Positions 20,139 to 32,233 of a stretch of 64,000 nt of DNA are shown here, one piece after another. The DNA comes from Neolentinus lepideus HHB14362 ss-1. Lineage: Eukaryota; Basidiomycota; Agaricomycetes; Gloeophyllales; Gloeophyllaceae. The notes beneath the pieces were generated by a model, which saw only the letters and a list, made by a program, of their open reading frames with translations, did no database searches and was not told where the DNA came from. Each line of letters starts with the position of its first letter. The first letter of the stretch is position 1. The translations under genes were made by a program, and so were the position numbers. The DNA lies in contig KV425567.1 in NCBI GenBank assembly GCA_001632425.1, forward strand, positions 1 through 64,000. The letters are read 5' to 3'.

Positions 20139-21713
20139 TTATGCGGCCTCTCGCACAAGGGCAACGATGACTGTAACGCTGCGTGGGAGATTAGAAACAC
20201 AGCATCCGAAGTTGTCTGAAGCGCTTACTCATCTATTTTCTAAAACGCCCGATCAGCACGGGGCGCAGCAAGATGGCAAGCAGATCACACTCACTCCTCC
20301 GCGGAAATACATTTCTTCCCTAGCCGCAGCCCCTAGATGATCGCAGTCAGCTGGGGGTACCACACACTCGCAAGGAAATCCCGCTACCGACTTTCGAAAG
20401 GGCTGACGCGCTGCTTGTTGTGCATGCACAGCTTCGCGTACTCGACGATCTGGTTCGCCATCGTCTGCGCTTGCTCGTCGTCCGACTTTTGGCCCTCCAT
20501 CTGCCGCGCGACGAGAGCGCATATCGAGATGATTTCGGATGGGAAGACGTTATCCGATAGGCCGTCGGTCTGGCGGTATTGACTTTGGATGTTAGTAGGC
20601 TGGCGATACGAGTCAAGGGTGGGGTACGCACATAAACTACGACGATGTCACCGTCTCGTAGCCGCGTCTCGTAGACCTCGGCGTCATCCGGCTGGTCCAC
20701 GGCGGAGTTGGAGTATCGACGGGAACCGGAAGGCAGTTTTGTCAACTGTCTATGCTAATTAGGATCGCGTGACTCCGAGCGTGATGAAGAATAGTCTGTC
20801 ATTACTTTGGGCAGTTGAAAAAATGGGTTTGAGGTTGCTGGCGGTAGAATACTTGTGATGACCGGATGATCGAGAATCCACTGTCACCTAGACTGTATGT
20901 GCATGCTGAATATAATACGCTTTATCGCCAGCGGAAGGGAATATTATACCTTGCAGACCGCAATACCCCAGACGATGCATTGAGATTGATCAAGCATGCT
21001 GTACTGGAACCTATCCGTGTCGTCCGTGTTAGAATTCTTCATAATGGGGAGCGACAAAACCCACCAGCCAGTACGCTTCTTTCTCGCAGCACAGCGTCAT
21101 ATGACAGTCCTAGACACTCTTGGGGCGTCATTTCCCATCCCTCGACCTGCTCACGTTCCTCGTACTCTTGTGTGGGGTCTATCTCCGGTTCTCCAGCCCA
21201 GCCATGCTGCGAATATCGATGCGCATGAAACATGAGCGCTTGCGAGAACAGAGATGGGTCAACACCACTATCAGCCCATCCACCGACGCCGTCAGCGACG
21301 CCAAATGATATTCCCTTATCAGCCTCCATGTGAGCAGCCTTTTCACAAGCCGGACGCAGACATACCCACCGACTGCTCCCTCATCTGCATTCTAGCAAAG
21401 TAAGGGGGTGACAAAAACGTGATCGGTGTTCATGGGACGCTACCTCTTGGACGTAGAAGAAATCTTCCCCCGGGTCTTTGTTCCACGTGAATTTGTGCAG
21501 TCGAGCGAGTTGCTCGTCCTTCCATTTGAGTATGATGCTATCGGGAGGGAAGACGGATTTCACGCGTTTGACTCGCGGATCGCGAGGTTTCCCAGCCCAA
21601 CTCGCGCCAATGTGGAAGCGGTAGGGTCGGAGCAGAGTGGATATTGTCCGCCATGATGAATGCTTGTGTTGGATTAGTCGTGTACGTTTCAGACCGAGTA
21701 TACATGCAGACAT
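20139..21713 (-). CDS. PTC7-type (PP2C family) mitochondrial protein phosphatase
   Basis: Ten exons join in phase: 21444-21713, 21370-21384 (15 nt), 21061-21323, 20950-21003, 20806-20892, 20632-20749, 20392-20569, 20295-20332, 20229-20239 (11 nt) and 20139-20178. The protein is 357 residues. The N-terminus is a basic, hydroxylated presequence (MSACILGLKRTRLIQHKHSS), which suggests mitochondrial import. PP2C metal motifs are present: GEDFFYVQE, ISFGVADGVGGWADSGVDPS, SLGDSGFSIIR, VVYTDGLSDNVFPSE and KIDDVTVIVALV. The aspartates of VADGVGG, TDGLSDN and KIDDVTV are the expected Mn/Mg ligands. This matches yeast Ptc7, S. pombe Azr1 and human PPTC7, which dephosphorylate mitochondrial proteins. Two microexons are required to keep conserved sequence. 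Confidence 0.93.
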
Positions 21714-21942
21714 AAGGGAGTGGATGGGAGCAGGATTGCCGATAGTCTAGTAAAGGTCTATGATAGTGGCAGTGGAGATTTGCAAGTCGCGACATTGTAT
21801 GCGATCACTTCTCACATGATTCGCTTCTCGGCTCACGTGGGCAGACGCGTCGTGTGCTACAGGAAATAATGTATTACACTTTCACAGATTATAACAAAAA
21901 TATATCCAAGATAAAATGAAGTCAATACAGCATGAGCTCCGT

Positions 21943-24287
21943 TCAAACACTCTTCCGTGGCTTCGAGTTGCCCCATGCATGCCAGTCGAACTGTGTGCGC
22001 TTTTTCCCATCAGGCTTCGGTCGTTTTGTAGAGCGTTCTTCTGATCCGAGACTGTTCCTCTGTCGCACTGAATTGGCCTTCTCTCCATCTGCTCGTTCTC
22101 GCCGTCGAGGAGACGATTTGGGCAGTGGAGGAAGCATCGGAATCTGATGCGCAGAGACAGGTTTAAACTTTAGAAGAGGACGGGGGTTGGATGACGATGC
22201 AAGTGCGGCTGATGCATGACCGGCCCACACGCCAGGCACGAGTGAAGGTGCTTTACCTGTGAGTCTCCTGGGGGGTTTCGCGGAGTCTGCTCTGAACATA
22301 GGCGTTCTAGCCACACTCGATGGTGTGCGGCTCGTGGCGAAGGATGGTTCATCTTGACCCTGAGACTTCAAATGCCTTATGTCACCAGTGAACTCCGGAG
22401 CAGACGCAGACGCTCCCACTGCCTGAGGCCTGGTCATGAGTAAAGGTGTTTGATCCGCAGGCTTCTTGTCTCGTCTCGCAAGGCCATCTCCGAATCTCTG
22501 GAGCGTGGCCGTAGTAGCCGTATTTAGAGATCGGCGGCTCGACGCATCTACTACAGGCTTGGCTTGCTCCTGATCAGTGCCATCTGCGAACTTCGGCACC
22601 CTGCTGAACGGATTGAAGCTCCTTTTCCGCGTTGAGGGCAGCTCGGGAGCGGCTGGCTCACCCAAGCTATAGGCTGACCTCATCTTCCGCTGGTTTATCA
22701 TACCCTTGTATGAATCGATGGCCATCTGGGCCTTCTTGGTATGGCGGCTCGAGAACACCGCTTCCTCTGTAAGCGTCTGCACGAGAATGCCAGGGTCCGC
22801 ATCTTTCGGCTCGATTTCATCCAGGACGCTCCAAGGGGGAGGCAGGCGAAACAGCATGCACTGCAAATCGTCCGTATCCCGACGGTGAAACTCGCTATGC
22901 ATTGGTGGCGAGCGGGATGATTTGCTGGACATAGCGCCGCTATAGAATCTTTGCACCGCTCGACGGGATGCTTCAGCTTTGCGCTCTATGTCTGCGGCTC
23001 CACCAAAGAAGCGGTCCCATTCCTCATAATCTTCGATCACCGTATCATCCTGGTAGTCACCAGATTCCGGCCAACTGTCACCACTGTTGTATTGTTCATC
23101 CTCGTTGTCGTAAAATGGGAATTCGTCTTGTTCGTCGCTATCACGATCTGCCCCTCCACGGATCCTGAGACTCTCAGAGGCTCCACTCGTCTGTCTGGTG
23201 AACTGTTCGGAAAATCTGACAGGGTGTTCCGCCCGTAGGAGTTGTTCGGCGGGATCCCAGGACTGCCGCCCAGCGCCCTCGTAGTCCACAGTGTAGATGT
23301 TCAGAGTATAGATATTTGTAGATGAATGCATCTTTTCGTCATCCGTGGTCCGTACATCCTCGAGATACTCTGCAAGAGTCGCGAGGTTTTCGGAAAGTAT
23401 AGCTGTACAAAATCTCAGATCTTTGCAAGGGCCAAAAGGTCCCGCTTTGTAGACACTTTTAGCCAATCGGTACTGGGTTCCTCGCAGATCTACGGCAGTA
23501 AGTTTATTGTGAGTCAATACAATAATTCAAGTTTTCACTCACCCACGAGGCTCAGCAATGGAAACTTGATCAGACAGTCGAGAATTCGATGACTGACATT
23601 TCTACATTTGTTGAGACGAAGTACTCTCAACGGCCATGGTCCCCTTCTCCGCCTTATTCCGGTGGCTTCGTCTAGGGAGCACTGCAACGTCCCTGTCAGG
23701 CTCCGAATTCCATATGAGCTAACCCAAGTATCGCTGAGATCAAGGCCAACAAGATGATGCAGAGCTTTTAATTCAAGAATGGTGTTGTCTGTGACAGTGG
23801 CCCCTCTGCCGGAAAGATTAAGCAGGGTTATTAACGTGAAGTCGGGAGTAGATGGAATGGACTGCAGTAGAGGCACATATTTATCGGATAACGGGATGTG
23901 GTATGTGCGAAGGTCAACTGGAATATTGTCGAATAACTGCACAAGCACCGCCCAGAGACGTGGGTCGATTTGGGAGAAGGCGAAGTCCCTCGTTCCGTAG
24001 GATGGTATCAGGGCGCGCAGAAGGTCGTAAGAACCGTCCTCTTCCGGAGCCTGATAGCGCAGACGAGCAGAGCCAATAACGTGTACTTGATCAACAACTT
24101 CGGCCAAGGCTTTTACGCAGAAATATTCCAAGGACGGCACATACAGGAGATCATGCTCTCGGTTTGACTGTGCCTCGTATGGACCAGGCGTGTAAGGGGG
24201 AGCTAAAACGGACTTCTTGATGATAACCCCAGCTTGATCGTGGATGACTTCAGTCTCTGGGTCGTAAAGTCGAATAGGATTGTTCAT
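21943..24287 (-). CDS. Leucine-rich-repeat-like protein with long disordered tail
   Basis: There are two exons, 23543-24287 and 21943-23489, with the intron 23490-23542 starting GTGAGTG. The open frame begins upstream, but its first ATG is at 24287 (MNNPIRLYDPETE). The N-terminal half has leucine-rich/RNI-type repeats: LITLLNLSGRGATVTDNTILEL, HLVGLDLSDTWVSSYGIRSL, RVLRLNKCRNVSHRILDC and LLSLVDLRGTQYRL. The C-terminal 450 or so residues are disordered: an acidic patch (DEQDEFPFYDNEDEQY), then Ser/Pro/Arg-rich sequence with RRRERADGEKANS and a final KPRKSV. I recognise the fold class but no named ortholog. A scaffold or adaptor role is only a guess. Confidence 0.75.
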
Positions 24288-24735
24288 TTCCTCGTGGCGA
24301 GAGTTCAACGCGTCGCAGTGCAAGACGCGTCTGCATCACGTGCGTGAGTGTCTACCCACTGCTGTAACCGACTTGCAGCCTCATGTTTGAATGTCATGAC
24401 ACCGGGTGATGCTCCATTTTGCATAGAGAAGAAGGTAGTACTTGTCGGAGAACGCATAAAAACATATCAGACGCGGGATAAATTGGGAAAAGGAGTTGGT
24501 AACAGTTCCCACGGCTTCATCGCCGACGACGAGCGAGCACAATATTACCCATCACACTTTGTCCCGTCCATTATTCTGCCCTGCCATAGAGGGCTCGCTG
24601 GCGTCTGGCCTCTACGCTATTTCCTGTCCTTCTCTCGTGCATGACTGAGTGTTCTGCGCCGCCACTCCTTTAATTTCGACACTTACCATCTCCAACTAAA
24701 CATTCAACGCACTTCACCAGCCTACGCTCGTCGCT

Positions 24736-27700
24736 ATGGCTGGCCATCCCGGTTACGGGCTACCTATGAACCCTCGCAATAGTCCTTTCTCCAACTCTCC
24801 AGATTCTCGACGAGACTATGATACTGATTCGGAGCTGGGGGACGGCTATGGGAGTCGCGCTGGTAGTACCACCCACCTTGCAGGTAACAACGGATATTAT
24901 GACCAGCCCGGTCAATATGATCCCTACAGTGAGTGTCATAGATCAGGGTGCTACGCCATCCTCTTGATCATGCACATTTGGCTTCGAAACTCCTATTTGA
25001 AGCCATTACATAAACTATGTCCTATTCAGTTACACGTTGGAACGTCGTACTGACTACCCGGGTTGCAGATCGTGTTCGGGGCGATGCAGAATCAGAAAAA
25101 TACGCTCCTTCGGTCGATTCCTTCGCAACTATGCCTTCCCACTCTCCCTTCAACGACCATATGCCAGCTGGTGCTAATGAACCTTACCCTGCTTGGACCG
25201 CTGAGCGACAAATACCCATGTCCACGGAAGAGATAGAGGACATCTTTCTTGACTTGACGCAGAAGTTCGGTTTCCAAAGAGACTCAATGCGGAATATGGT
25301 GTGTAGCCATTGATATCCGTACAGCCTATCAGTACTGAGATCTCTTAGTTTGATTTTCTCATGCAACAACTCGACTCTCGGGCGTCTCGGATGACTCCCA
25401 ATCAGGCGCTCCTACTCCTCCACGCTGATTACATCGGTGGCCAGAACGCCAACTACCGCAAGTGGTATTTTGCTGCGCAACTCAACCTTGACGACGCCGT
25501 CGGTCAGTCGCAAAATCCTGGTCTTCAGCGGCTGAGGAGTATCGGCGGGAAGAACGCTGGCAAGATTGCTGGTGGGAAGTCTCTGGACAGCGCCTTGAAC
25601 CGATGGCGTAATGCCATGAATAATATGAGTCAGTACGACCGGTTGCGACAAATCGCCCTGTTCCTTCTCTGCTGGGGCGAAGCCGGCAACGTGCGATTTG
25701 TTCCCGAATGTCTATGTTTCATCTTCAAGTGCGCCGACGATTATTATCGGAGTGCTGAGTGCCAGAACAGCGTTGAGCCTGTTCGTGAAGGTCTCTATCT
25801 TGAAACGATCGTCAAGCCACTGTACAGGTTCATGAGGGATCAGGGTTACGAGGTCGTGGATGGGAAGTTCGTGAGGAAGGAGAAGGACCACGCCCAAATT
25901 ATTGGCTATGATGATATCAACCAGTTGTTCTGGTATCCTGAGGGCATTGCGAGGATTGTGCTGAGCAACGGGGTGCGTCGTGCTTGTTTATAAACTTGCC
26001 ATCTGCTAATTATAACGTTCGACAGTCGCGCCTTGTTGACCTTCCCGCACCGCAGCGTTTCATGAAGCTTGGGCAAGTCGACTGGAACCGGGTGTTCTTC
26101 AAAACCTACTTCGAAAAACGCACCACGGCTCACTTACTTGTCAATTTCAACCGTATATGGATCTTACATATTGCGGTTTACTGGTTCTACACTGCATACA
26201 ACTCGCCCAAGGTCTATGCCCCTCACAACAAGCAGTTCCCGTCGGCGCCAATGACTTGGTCTGCGACAGCTTTGGGTGGTGCGGTTGCCACGTTTATTAT
26301 GATCTTCGCGACTTTGGCAGAATATACGTATATTCCTACTACTTGGAACAATGCGTCGCACCTCACGACTCGGTTGTTGTTCCTTTGCATAGTCCTGGCT
26401 CTCACTGCCGGTCCCACCATTTATATCGCGAAAGTGGATGGCTTGCCCACTACGAATCAGATTCCCTTGATTCTGGGTGTTGTTCAGTTTGGTATCTCTG
26501 TCGTTGCGACGATCGCCTTCGGTGTCATCCCTTCGGGTCGGATGTTCGGTGATCGTGTTGCAGGCAAGTCTCGCAAGTACATGGCTTCCCAGACCTTTAC
26601 TGCCTCGTACCCCGCCCTGCCCAGGAGTGCGCGTGTCGCTTCGATCCTCCTCTGGGTCTTAGTCTTCGGATGCAAGTTCGCCGAGTCCTACTTCTTTTTA
26701 ACGGAGTCATTTAGCAGTCCCATCGCTGTCATGGCTCGCACGAAGGTGCAGGGCTGCAATGACAAGTATTTTGGGAACGCGCTATGTACGAACCAAGTGC
26801 CGTTCACGCTGGCTATCATGTATGTCATGGACCTGGTTCTGTTCTTCCTGGACACGTATATGTGGTACATCATGTGGAATGTCGTGTTCAGTATTACACG
26901 GTGTTTCTCGTTGGGACTGTCGATCTGGACTCCCTGGAAGGAGGTCTATACCCGCATGCCAAAGAGGATCTTTGCTAAGCTGCTTGCGACGGGTGAGATG
27001 GAGGTGAAGTACAAGCCTAAGGTGCGAGCCTTTGGAGACAAGTCAAGTGACATCAGACTGACTTGCAACAGGTGCTGGTTTCGCAAATCTGGAACGCTAT
27101 CATTATCTCTATGTATCGGGAGCATCTCCTGTCAATCGATCACGTTCAACGGCTCCTGTATCACCAGGTTGATGGTCCTGATGGCAAGCGTACTCTGCGA
27201 GCTCCGCAGTTCTTCACGAACAACGATGGTAATAGCGGGAAATTCCTGCCCGCCGGCGGAGAAGCTGAACGTCGTATCTCGTTCTTTGCTTCGTCTCTGA
27301 CGACCGCACTGCCCGATCCTCTTCCCGTCGATGCTATGCCCACCTTCACGGTCTTGGTCCCCCATTACTCTGAGAAGATACTGTTGAGTCTAAGGGAGAT
27401 TATCCGTGAAGAGGACCAGAACACCCGTGTTACGTTACTGGAGTATCTCAAGCAGCTTCACCCGGTCGAGTGGGATAACTTCGTAAAGGACACTAAGATT
27501 CTTGCCGAGGAGTCATCCAGTTTCAACGACGCCGATAGCAGTCCATTCGCATCCCAGAACGAGAAGCGAGGCAGCAAAGCGGATGACTTGCCGTTCTACT
27601 GCATCGGTTTCAAGACAGCGGCTCCCGAATATACTTTGCGCACCCGTATCTGGGCTTCGTTGCGTGCGCAGACTCTGTACCGCACTGTGTCCGGTATGAT

Positions 27701-30649
27701 GAACTATGCCAAGGCTATCAAGCTATTGTACCGTGTTGAGAATCCTCAGATCGTCCAAATGTTCGCCGGCAACACTGAGCGTCTAGAACGCGAGCTCGAG
27801 CGCATGTCAAGACGAAAGTTCAAGTTTGCCATCTCCATGCAGCGGTATTCCAAGTTCAACAAGGAAGAGCAGGAGAACGCCGAGTTCTTGTTGCGTGCCT
27901 ATCCCGACTTGCAGATTGCGTACTTGGACGAGGAGACTGGGCCGAAGGGCACGGACCCTAGGATCTTCTCCACTCTCATTGATGGTCACTCTGAGATCGA
28001 TGAGAACACGGGCAAGAGAAAGCCCAAGTTCCGCGTCGAACTGCCTGGTAACCCGATTTTGGGTGACGGTAAATCCGACAATCAGAACCATGCTATCATC
28101 TTCTACCGCGGTGAATATCTTCAGCTCATCGATGCCAACCAAGACAACTATCTCGAGGAATGTATCAAGATTAGGAACATTCTTGGCGAATTCGAAGAAT
28201 ATTCGGTTTCGTCGCAGAGTCCGTACGCGCAGTGGGGACACAAGGAGTTTAGCAAGGCTCCTGTCGCCATCATTGGAACTCGTGAATATATCTTCTCGGA
28301 GAACATCGGGGTTTTGGGTGATATCGCTGCCGGAAAGGAACAGACATTCGGTACTATGACTGCTCGTGCACTGGCCTGGATCGGAGGAAAGTTGCACTAC
28401 GGTCACCCCGATTTCCTCAATGCCATCTTCATGAACACTCGCGGTGGTGTCTCCAAGGCACAGAAGGGGCTGCATCTGAATGAGGATATCTTCGCGGGCA
28501 TGAACGCCTTCGGTCGTGGCGGACGTATCAAGCATTCCGAGTACTACCAGTGTGGCAAAGGTCGTGATCTTGGTTTCGGTACCATTCTCAACTTCCAGAC
28601 CAAGATCGGCACCGGTATGGGTGAGCAATTATTAAGTCGGGAGTACTACTATCTTGGTACGCAACTGCCCCTCGATCGATTCTTGACTTTCTACTACGGT
28701 CATCCTGGCTTCCACATCAATAACATTCTTGTCATTTACTCTATCGAGGTGTTCATGGTCACACGTAAGTTCTCTCCATTGGGTGCAAGCTTATCGCTGA
28801 CGGTTGTACTCCAGTATTGTACATTGGTACTTTGAACAAGCAGTTATTCATCTGTAAAGTGAACTCCGAAGGGGATGTGCTTTCTGGACAACCTGGTTGT
28901 TACAACCTCATTCCCGTCTTCGACTGGATCAAGCGCTGTATTGTGTCCATCTTCTTGGTCTTCTTTGTCGCCTTCTTGCCTCTGTTCTTGCAAGGTACTG
29001 GTTGATCTTGGCATATACGGAACTCACGCACTAACTTGTGGATTGAACAGAATTGACCGAGCGTGGAACAGGCTCTGCTTTAATGCGTCTTGGGAAGCAC
29101 TTCTTGTCCCTTTCCCCCTTCTTCGAAGTGTTCTCTACCCAGATCTATTCTCAGGCAGTGCTCAGCAACATGACATACGGCGGTGCGCGATATATTGCCA
29201 CCGGTCGTGGATTCGCGACGACACGCATCTCCTTCGCTACCCTCTACTCCAGGTTCGCGGGACCGAGTATATACATGGGCATGCGAAACTTGCTGCTGCT
29301 ACTCTATTCCTCCTTGGCCCTCTGGTTACCGCATCTGATCTACTTCTGGTTCTCTGTCCTCTCGCTATGCATTGCTCCTTTCTTGTTTAACCCTCACCAA
29401 TTCCTGTTCGCCGATTTCATCATCGATTATAGGGAGTTCTTACGCTGGATGTGCCGCGGAAACTCTAGAACCAAGGCAAGCAGTTGGTACGGGTATTGCC
29501 GTCTCTCTCGTACCATGATCACTGGTTATAAGAAGAAGAAGCTTGGTCATCCGTCCGAGAAACTTTCTGGAGATGTACCTCGTGCAAGCTGGAGGGCCGT
29601 TATTTTTGCGGAAGTTATCTGGCCGCTCTGCATTGCCACCATCTTCGTTGTGGCCTACATGTTCGTCAAGTCATTCCCCGATAGAAATGGCAAGCAAAAT
29701 CCCAGCCCGCTGATCCGCATTGCCATTGTGTCCGTTGGTCCTGTTGTCTGGAATGCGGCTGTCCTTATGAGTTTATTCTTTATCTCGCTCTTTCTGGGGC
29801 CAATGCTGGAAGGTTGGGCAAGATTTGCCTCCGTCATGGCGGCAACTGCCCACTTACTTTGTCTGCTCGGAAATGTGGCATTCGTCGAGTTCCTTGTAAG
29901 TCTCTGTTTCTCTTACTTTAGCCGGGCCTGATGTTCACTCACGTGTTCGTTTATAGTGGTTCTTAGAGCTCTGGGATATCTCGCACGCTGTGCTCGGCGT
30001 CGTCTGTGTCGTTGCTATCCAGCGAGCTATCCAGAAGATCTTGATCTCCGTCTTCCTTTCCCGAGAGTTCAAGCATGACGAGACCAACCGCGCCTGGTGG
30101 ACGGGTAAATGGTACGGTCGTGGTCTGGGTTCCGCTGCCATGTCACAGCCAGCCCGTGAATTCATCGTGAAGATCGTCGAGATGTCCTTATGGAGCTCTG
30201 ATTTCCTCCTTGGACACATTCTGTTGGTCATCTTGACACCGCCGGTCTTGATTCCTTTCATCGACAGACTGCATTCGACTATGCTGTGTGAGTGTCCTCA
30301 CCTCATTTGTTGGATTGAGGCACTGACATGTTAAATCCTTAACAGTCTGGCTTCGTCCTTCCAAGCAGATTCGCCCCCCTCTTTTCTCGACTAAGCAAAA
30401 GAGACAACGCCGCTGGATCGTACGTCTTCGTATAGCAATGCAGTCGCCATTTCTAACGCGAGGCACATTTGTAGATCATCAAGTACACCTTTGTTTATGT
30501 CATCGCCGTCGGGTCCCTTGCTGCTCTCATCGTCTTACGTATGTTGTTTCTTCTTGTGTTCGTTCTGCGCATCTGCTTACTCTAACTGTGTAGCGACTCT
30601 TTTCCGGGATCAAATCACGTTCAACTGCACTCTTTGTTCGAATATCTAA
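24736..30649 (+). CDS. FKS1: 1,3-beta-glucan synthase catalytic subunit (FKS family, GT48)
   Basis: Eleven exons are read: 24736-24928, 25069-25298, 25349-25972, 26026-27021, 27072-28764, 28815-28994, 29051-29895, 29957-30287, 30346-30419, 30475-30538 and 30594-30649. They give 1761 residues, the typical FKS size. The protein polymerises UDP-glucose into cell-wall beta-1,3-glucan at the plasma membrane, activated by Rho1. Landmarks are a disordered Gly/Tyr/Asp-rich N-terminus, the FKS1 domain 1 ([20 protein letters not shown]), six or so membrane helices, a large cytosolic domain with [16 protein letters not shown] and [17 protein letters not shown] conserved blocks ([20 protein letters not shown]), and C-terminal helices ending [17 protein letters not shown]. 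The first intron (140 nt) is unusually long and could hide a small exon. Confidence 0.96.
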
Positions 30650-30953
30650 TCGTGGCTGCTCATCATTATCTTAGTACTGGCTGGTTCGTCTATCTATATC
30701 TTCATACTGGAGTGACATTCCCATTTGTATATCACCCCAATCGGTTCGAGTGTGTACTTACATAGTTTCAATGGAAAAAACATCTACAAAACGAATATTG
30801 TACTCAAGACGCCAGGGCCGTTATCGAGGTGGAATATACACGAACTAGATGTAGTACATATAATACAGACTATCGGACCTGTGATACAGGAATCATCGAG
30901 ATAATAAACGTTACATACGAGGGGTGACACAAGCCACGATCTAGGCTAGAAGG
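30650..30953. other. Convergent 3' intergenic region
   Basis: About 300 bp lie between the FKS stop (30649) and the minus-strand glycosylase stop (30954). The DNA is AT-rich, as expected for two 3' UTRs. Nothing else is seen. Confidence 0.5.
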
Positions 30954-31916
30954 TCAAACGTCCTGACCGTGCATGGTCGTCTCGGAAAATTCCTCCTTCA
31001 CCTCCTGTTCAGCATCACCGATCTTCCGAATTAATTCTTCCTCTTTGATACCCCTTCGTTCCTTGAGATATGCTTTCAAAGGGCATCCTCCCTTCCCTTG
31101 ATTCTTGCAGCCAGAGCATTGCCGTCCGTGCGAGACCATCAATACATGCAGACTGTATTTGAGCTCATCCGGGATTCGTAAGTCTAGATGGGCTTGAGCA
31201 AGAACCCGATCAGCTTTCTGCGGAACCCATCCCAGTAGCTTGCTGAGTCTGTAGACGTGCGTGTCGACCGCAAATGAGTCCCTTCCTAAGCAAAAGAGCA
31301 GAACACAGGACGCCGTCTTGGGACCGACCCCATCGTAGGAGACCAATTCTTTCATGATTTCGTCATCCGTCACCTGTTTCGCGGCGAGATGCTGGAGGGT
31401 GTAGTCCCCATGCCTGTCTTTAATGGAGGCTAGGAGTTTCTGGATCGTTGCGGCCTTCTTATTCGCCATTCCGCCTGTCCTGAGAGCGGCTACCACTTCT
31501 GAACGAGGTGCAGACGCTATTCGGACGAAGTTATTCCTCCCGAAGGCATCGTCCAAGTTCTTTTTCGCAGCAGTAGAATTCCGACTAGATGTATTCTGGG
31601 AAAGGATCGTTCCTATGAGGGAATCGATTACATTGGGAACTCCTCCGCATGTCTGGGCCGAATTGTTATTCGCCGACGGGTCCTTGCGCTCCGATGAACG
31701 GTGTGGGTGGTGTTTCGACAGAATTGCATGCACTTCAGCAGCCTCATCTGGTGTAGGGTGAGGAAAATCCGGAAAGGGTGAATCAGCTGCATACGAATCC
31801 AGCAACTTTAACTTCTTGGATTTATGAGGCGAATCAGGACTAGGAGGAATGGAAGACGACCCGGAAAGCTTCAAGTTGGGCGAAGAAGGGCGAAGGCGTT
31901 TAACTCGGGGAGGCAT
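30954..31916 (-). CDS. Endonuclease III-like (HhH-GPD) DNA glycosylase
   Basis: The start is taken as ATG 31916 (MPPRVKRLRPSSPN); the frame is open upstream but lacks an ATG that avoids the neighbouring gene. The protein is 320 residues. The N-terminal 60 residues are basic and Ser/Pro-rich. The helix-hairpin-helix/GPD core reads LIGTILSQNTSSRN, then VSYDGVGPKTASCVLLFCLGRDSFAVDTHVYRL. The Lys of GVGPKTA and the Asp of VDTHV are the catalytic residues of bifunctional glycosylase/AP lyases that remove oxidised pyrimidines. The C-terminal cysteine segment is HGRQCSGCKNQGKGGC (C-x2-C-x7-C), which is not the canonical four-Cys C-x6-C-x2-C-x5-C cluster. It is divergent with the FHIP-like gene, 317 bp away. 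Confidence 0.88.
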   Translation of the reverse strand: MPPRVKRLRPSSPNLKLSGSSSIPPSPDSPHKSKKLKLLDSYAADSPFPDFPHPTPDEAAEVHAILSKHHPHRSSERKDPSANNNSAQTCGGVPNVIDSLIGTILSQNTSSRNSTAAKKNLDDAFGRNNFVRIASAPRSEVVAALRTGGMANKKAATIQKLLASIKDRHGDYTLQHLAAKQVTDDEIMKELVSYDGVGPKTASCVLLFCLGRDSFAVDTHVYRLSKLLGWVPQKADRVLAQAHLDLRIPDELKYSLHVLMVSHGRQCSGCKNQGKGGCPLKAYLKERRGIKEEELIRKIGDAEQEVKEEFSETTMHGQDV

Positions 31917-32233
31917 CTCTGGAGCGTCGGGAGCCGTATGGAGAGCAAGAGGAAGGCGAAAGAAATTCGAACTTGCTAATCCGAACTTGAATATTGAATG
32001 TGCAAGAGGAAAGATGAAGCGTGGGCGACTGTCTGCGTCGCGTCGGTCTTGAAGCTGGATCCCAACCAACGGCTTCGCTGCCTTCTTGCCGCGCTGGTCT
32101 ATGCTACAATCGTGAAGGTTATAACTTACGCGTCTGCGCATTCCCGAAACAAGTGGACTTCCGTATTTACGCGGCGGCCTTGCGCGTGAAAGGACGTCCA
32201 AAATACAGAGCAACCGAATCAAGCGATCTGAAC

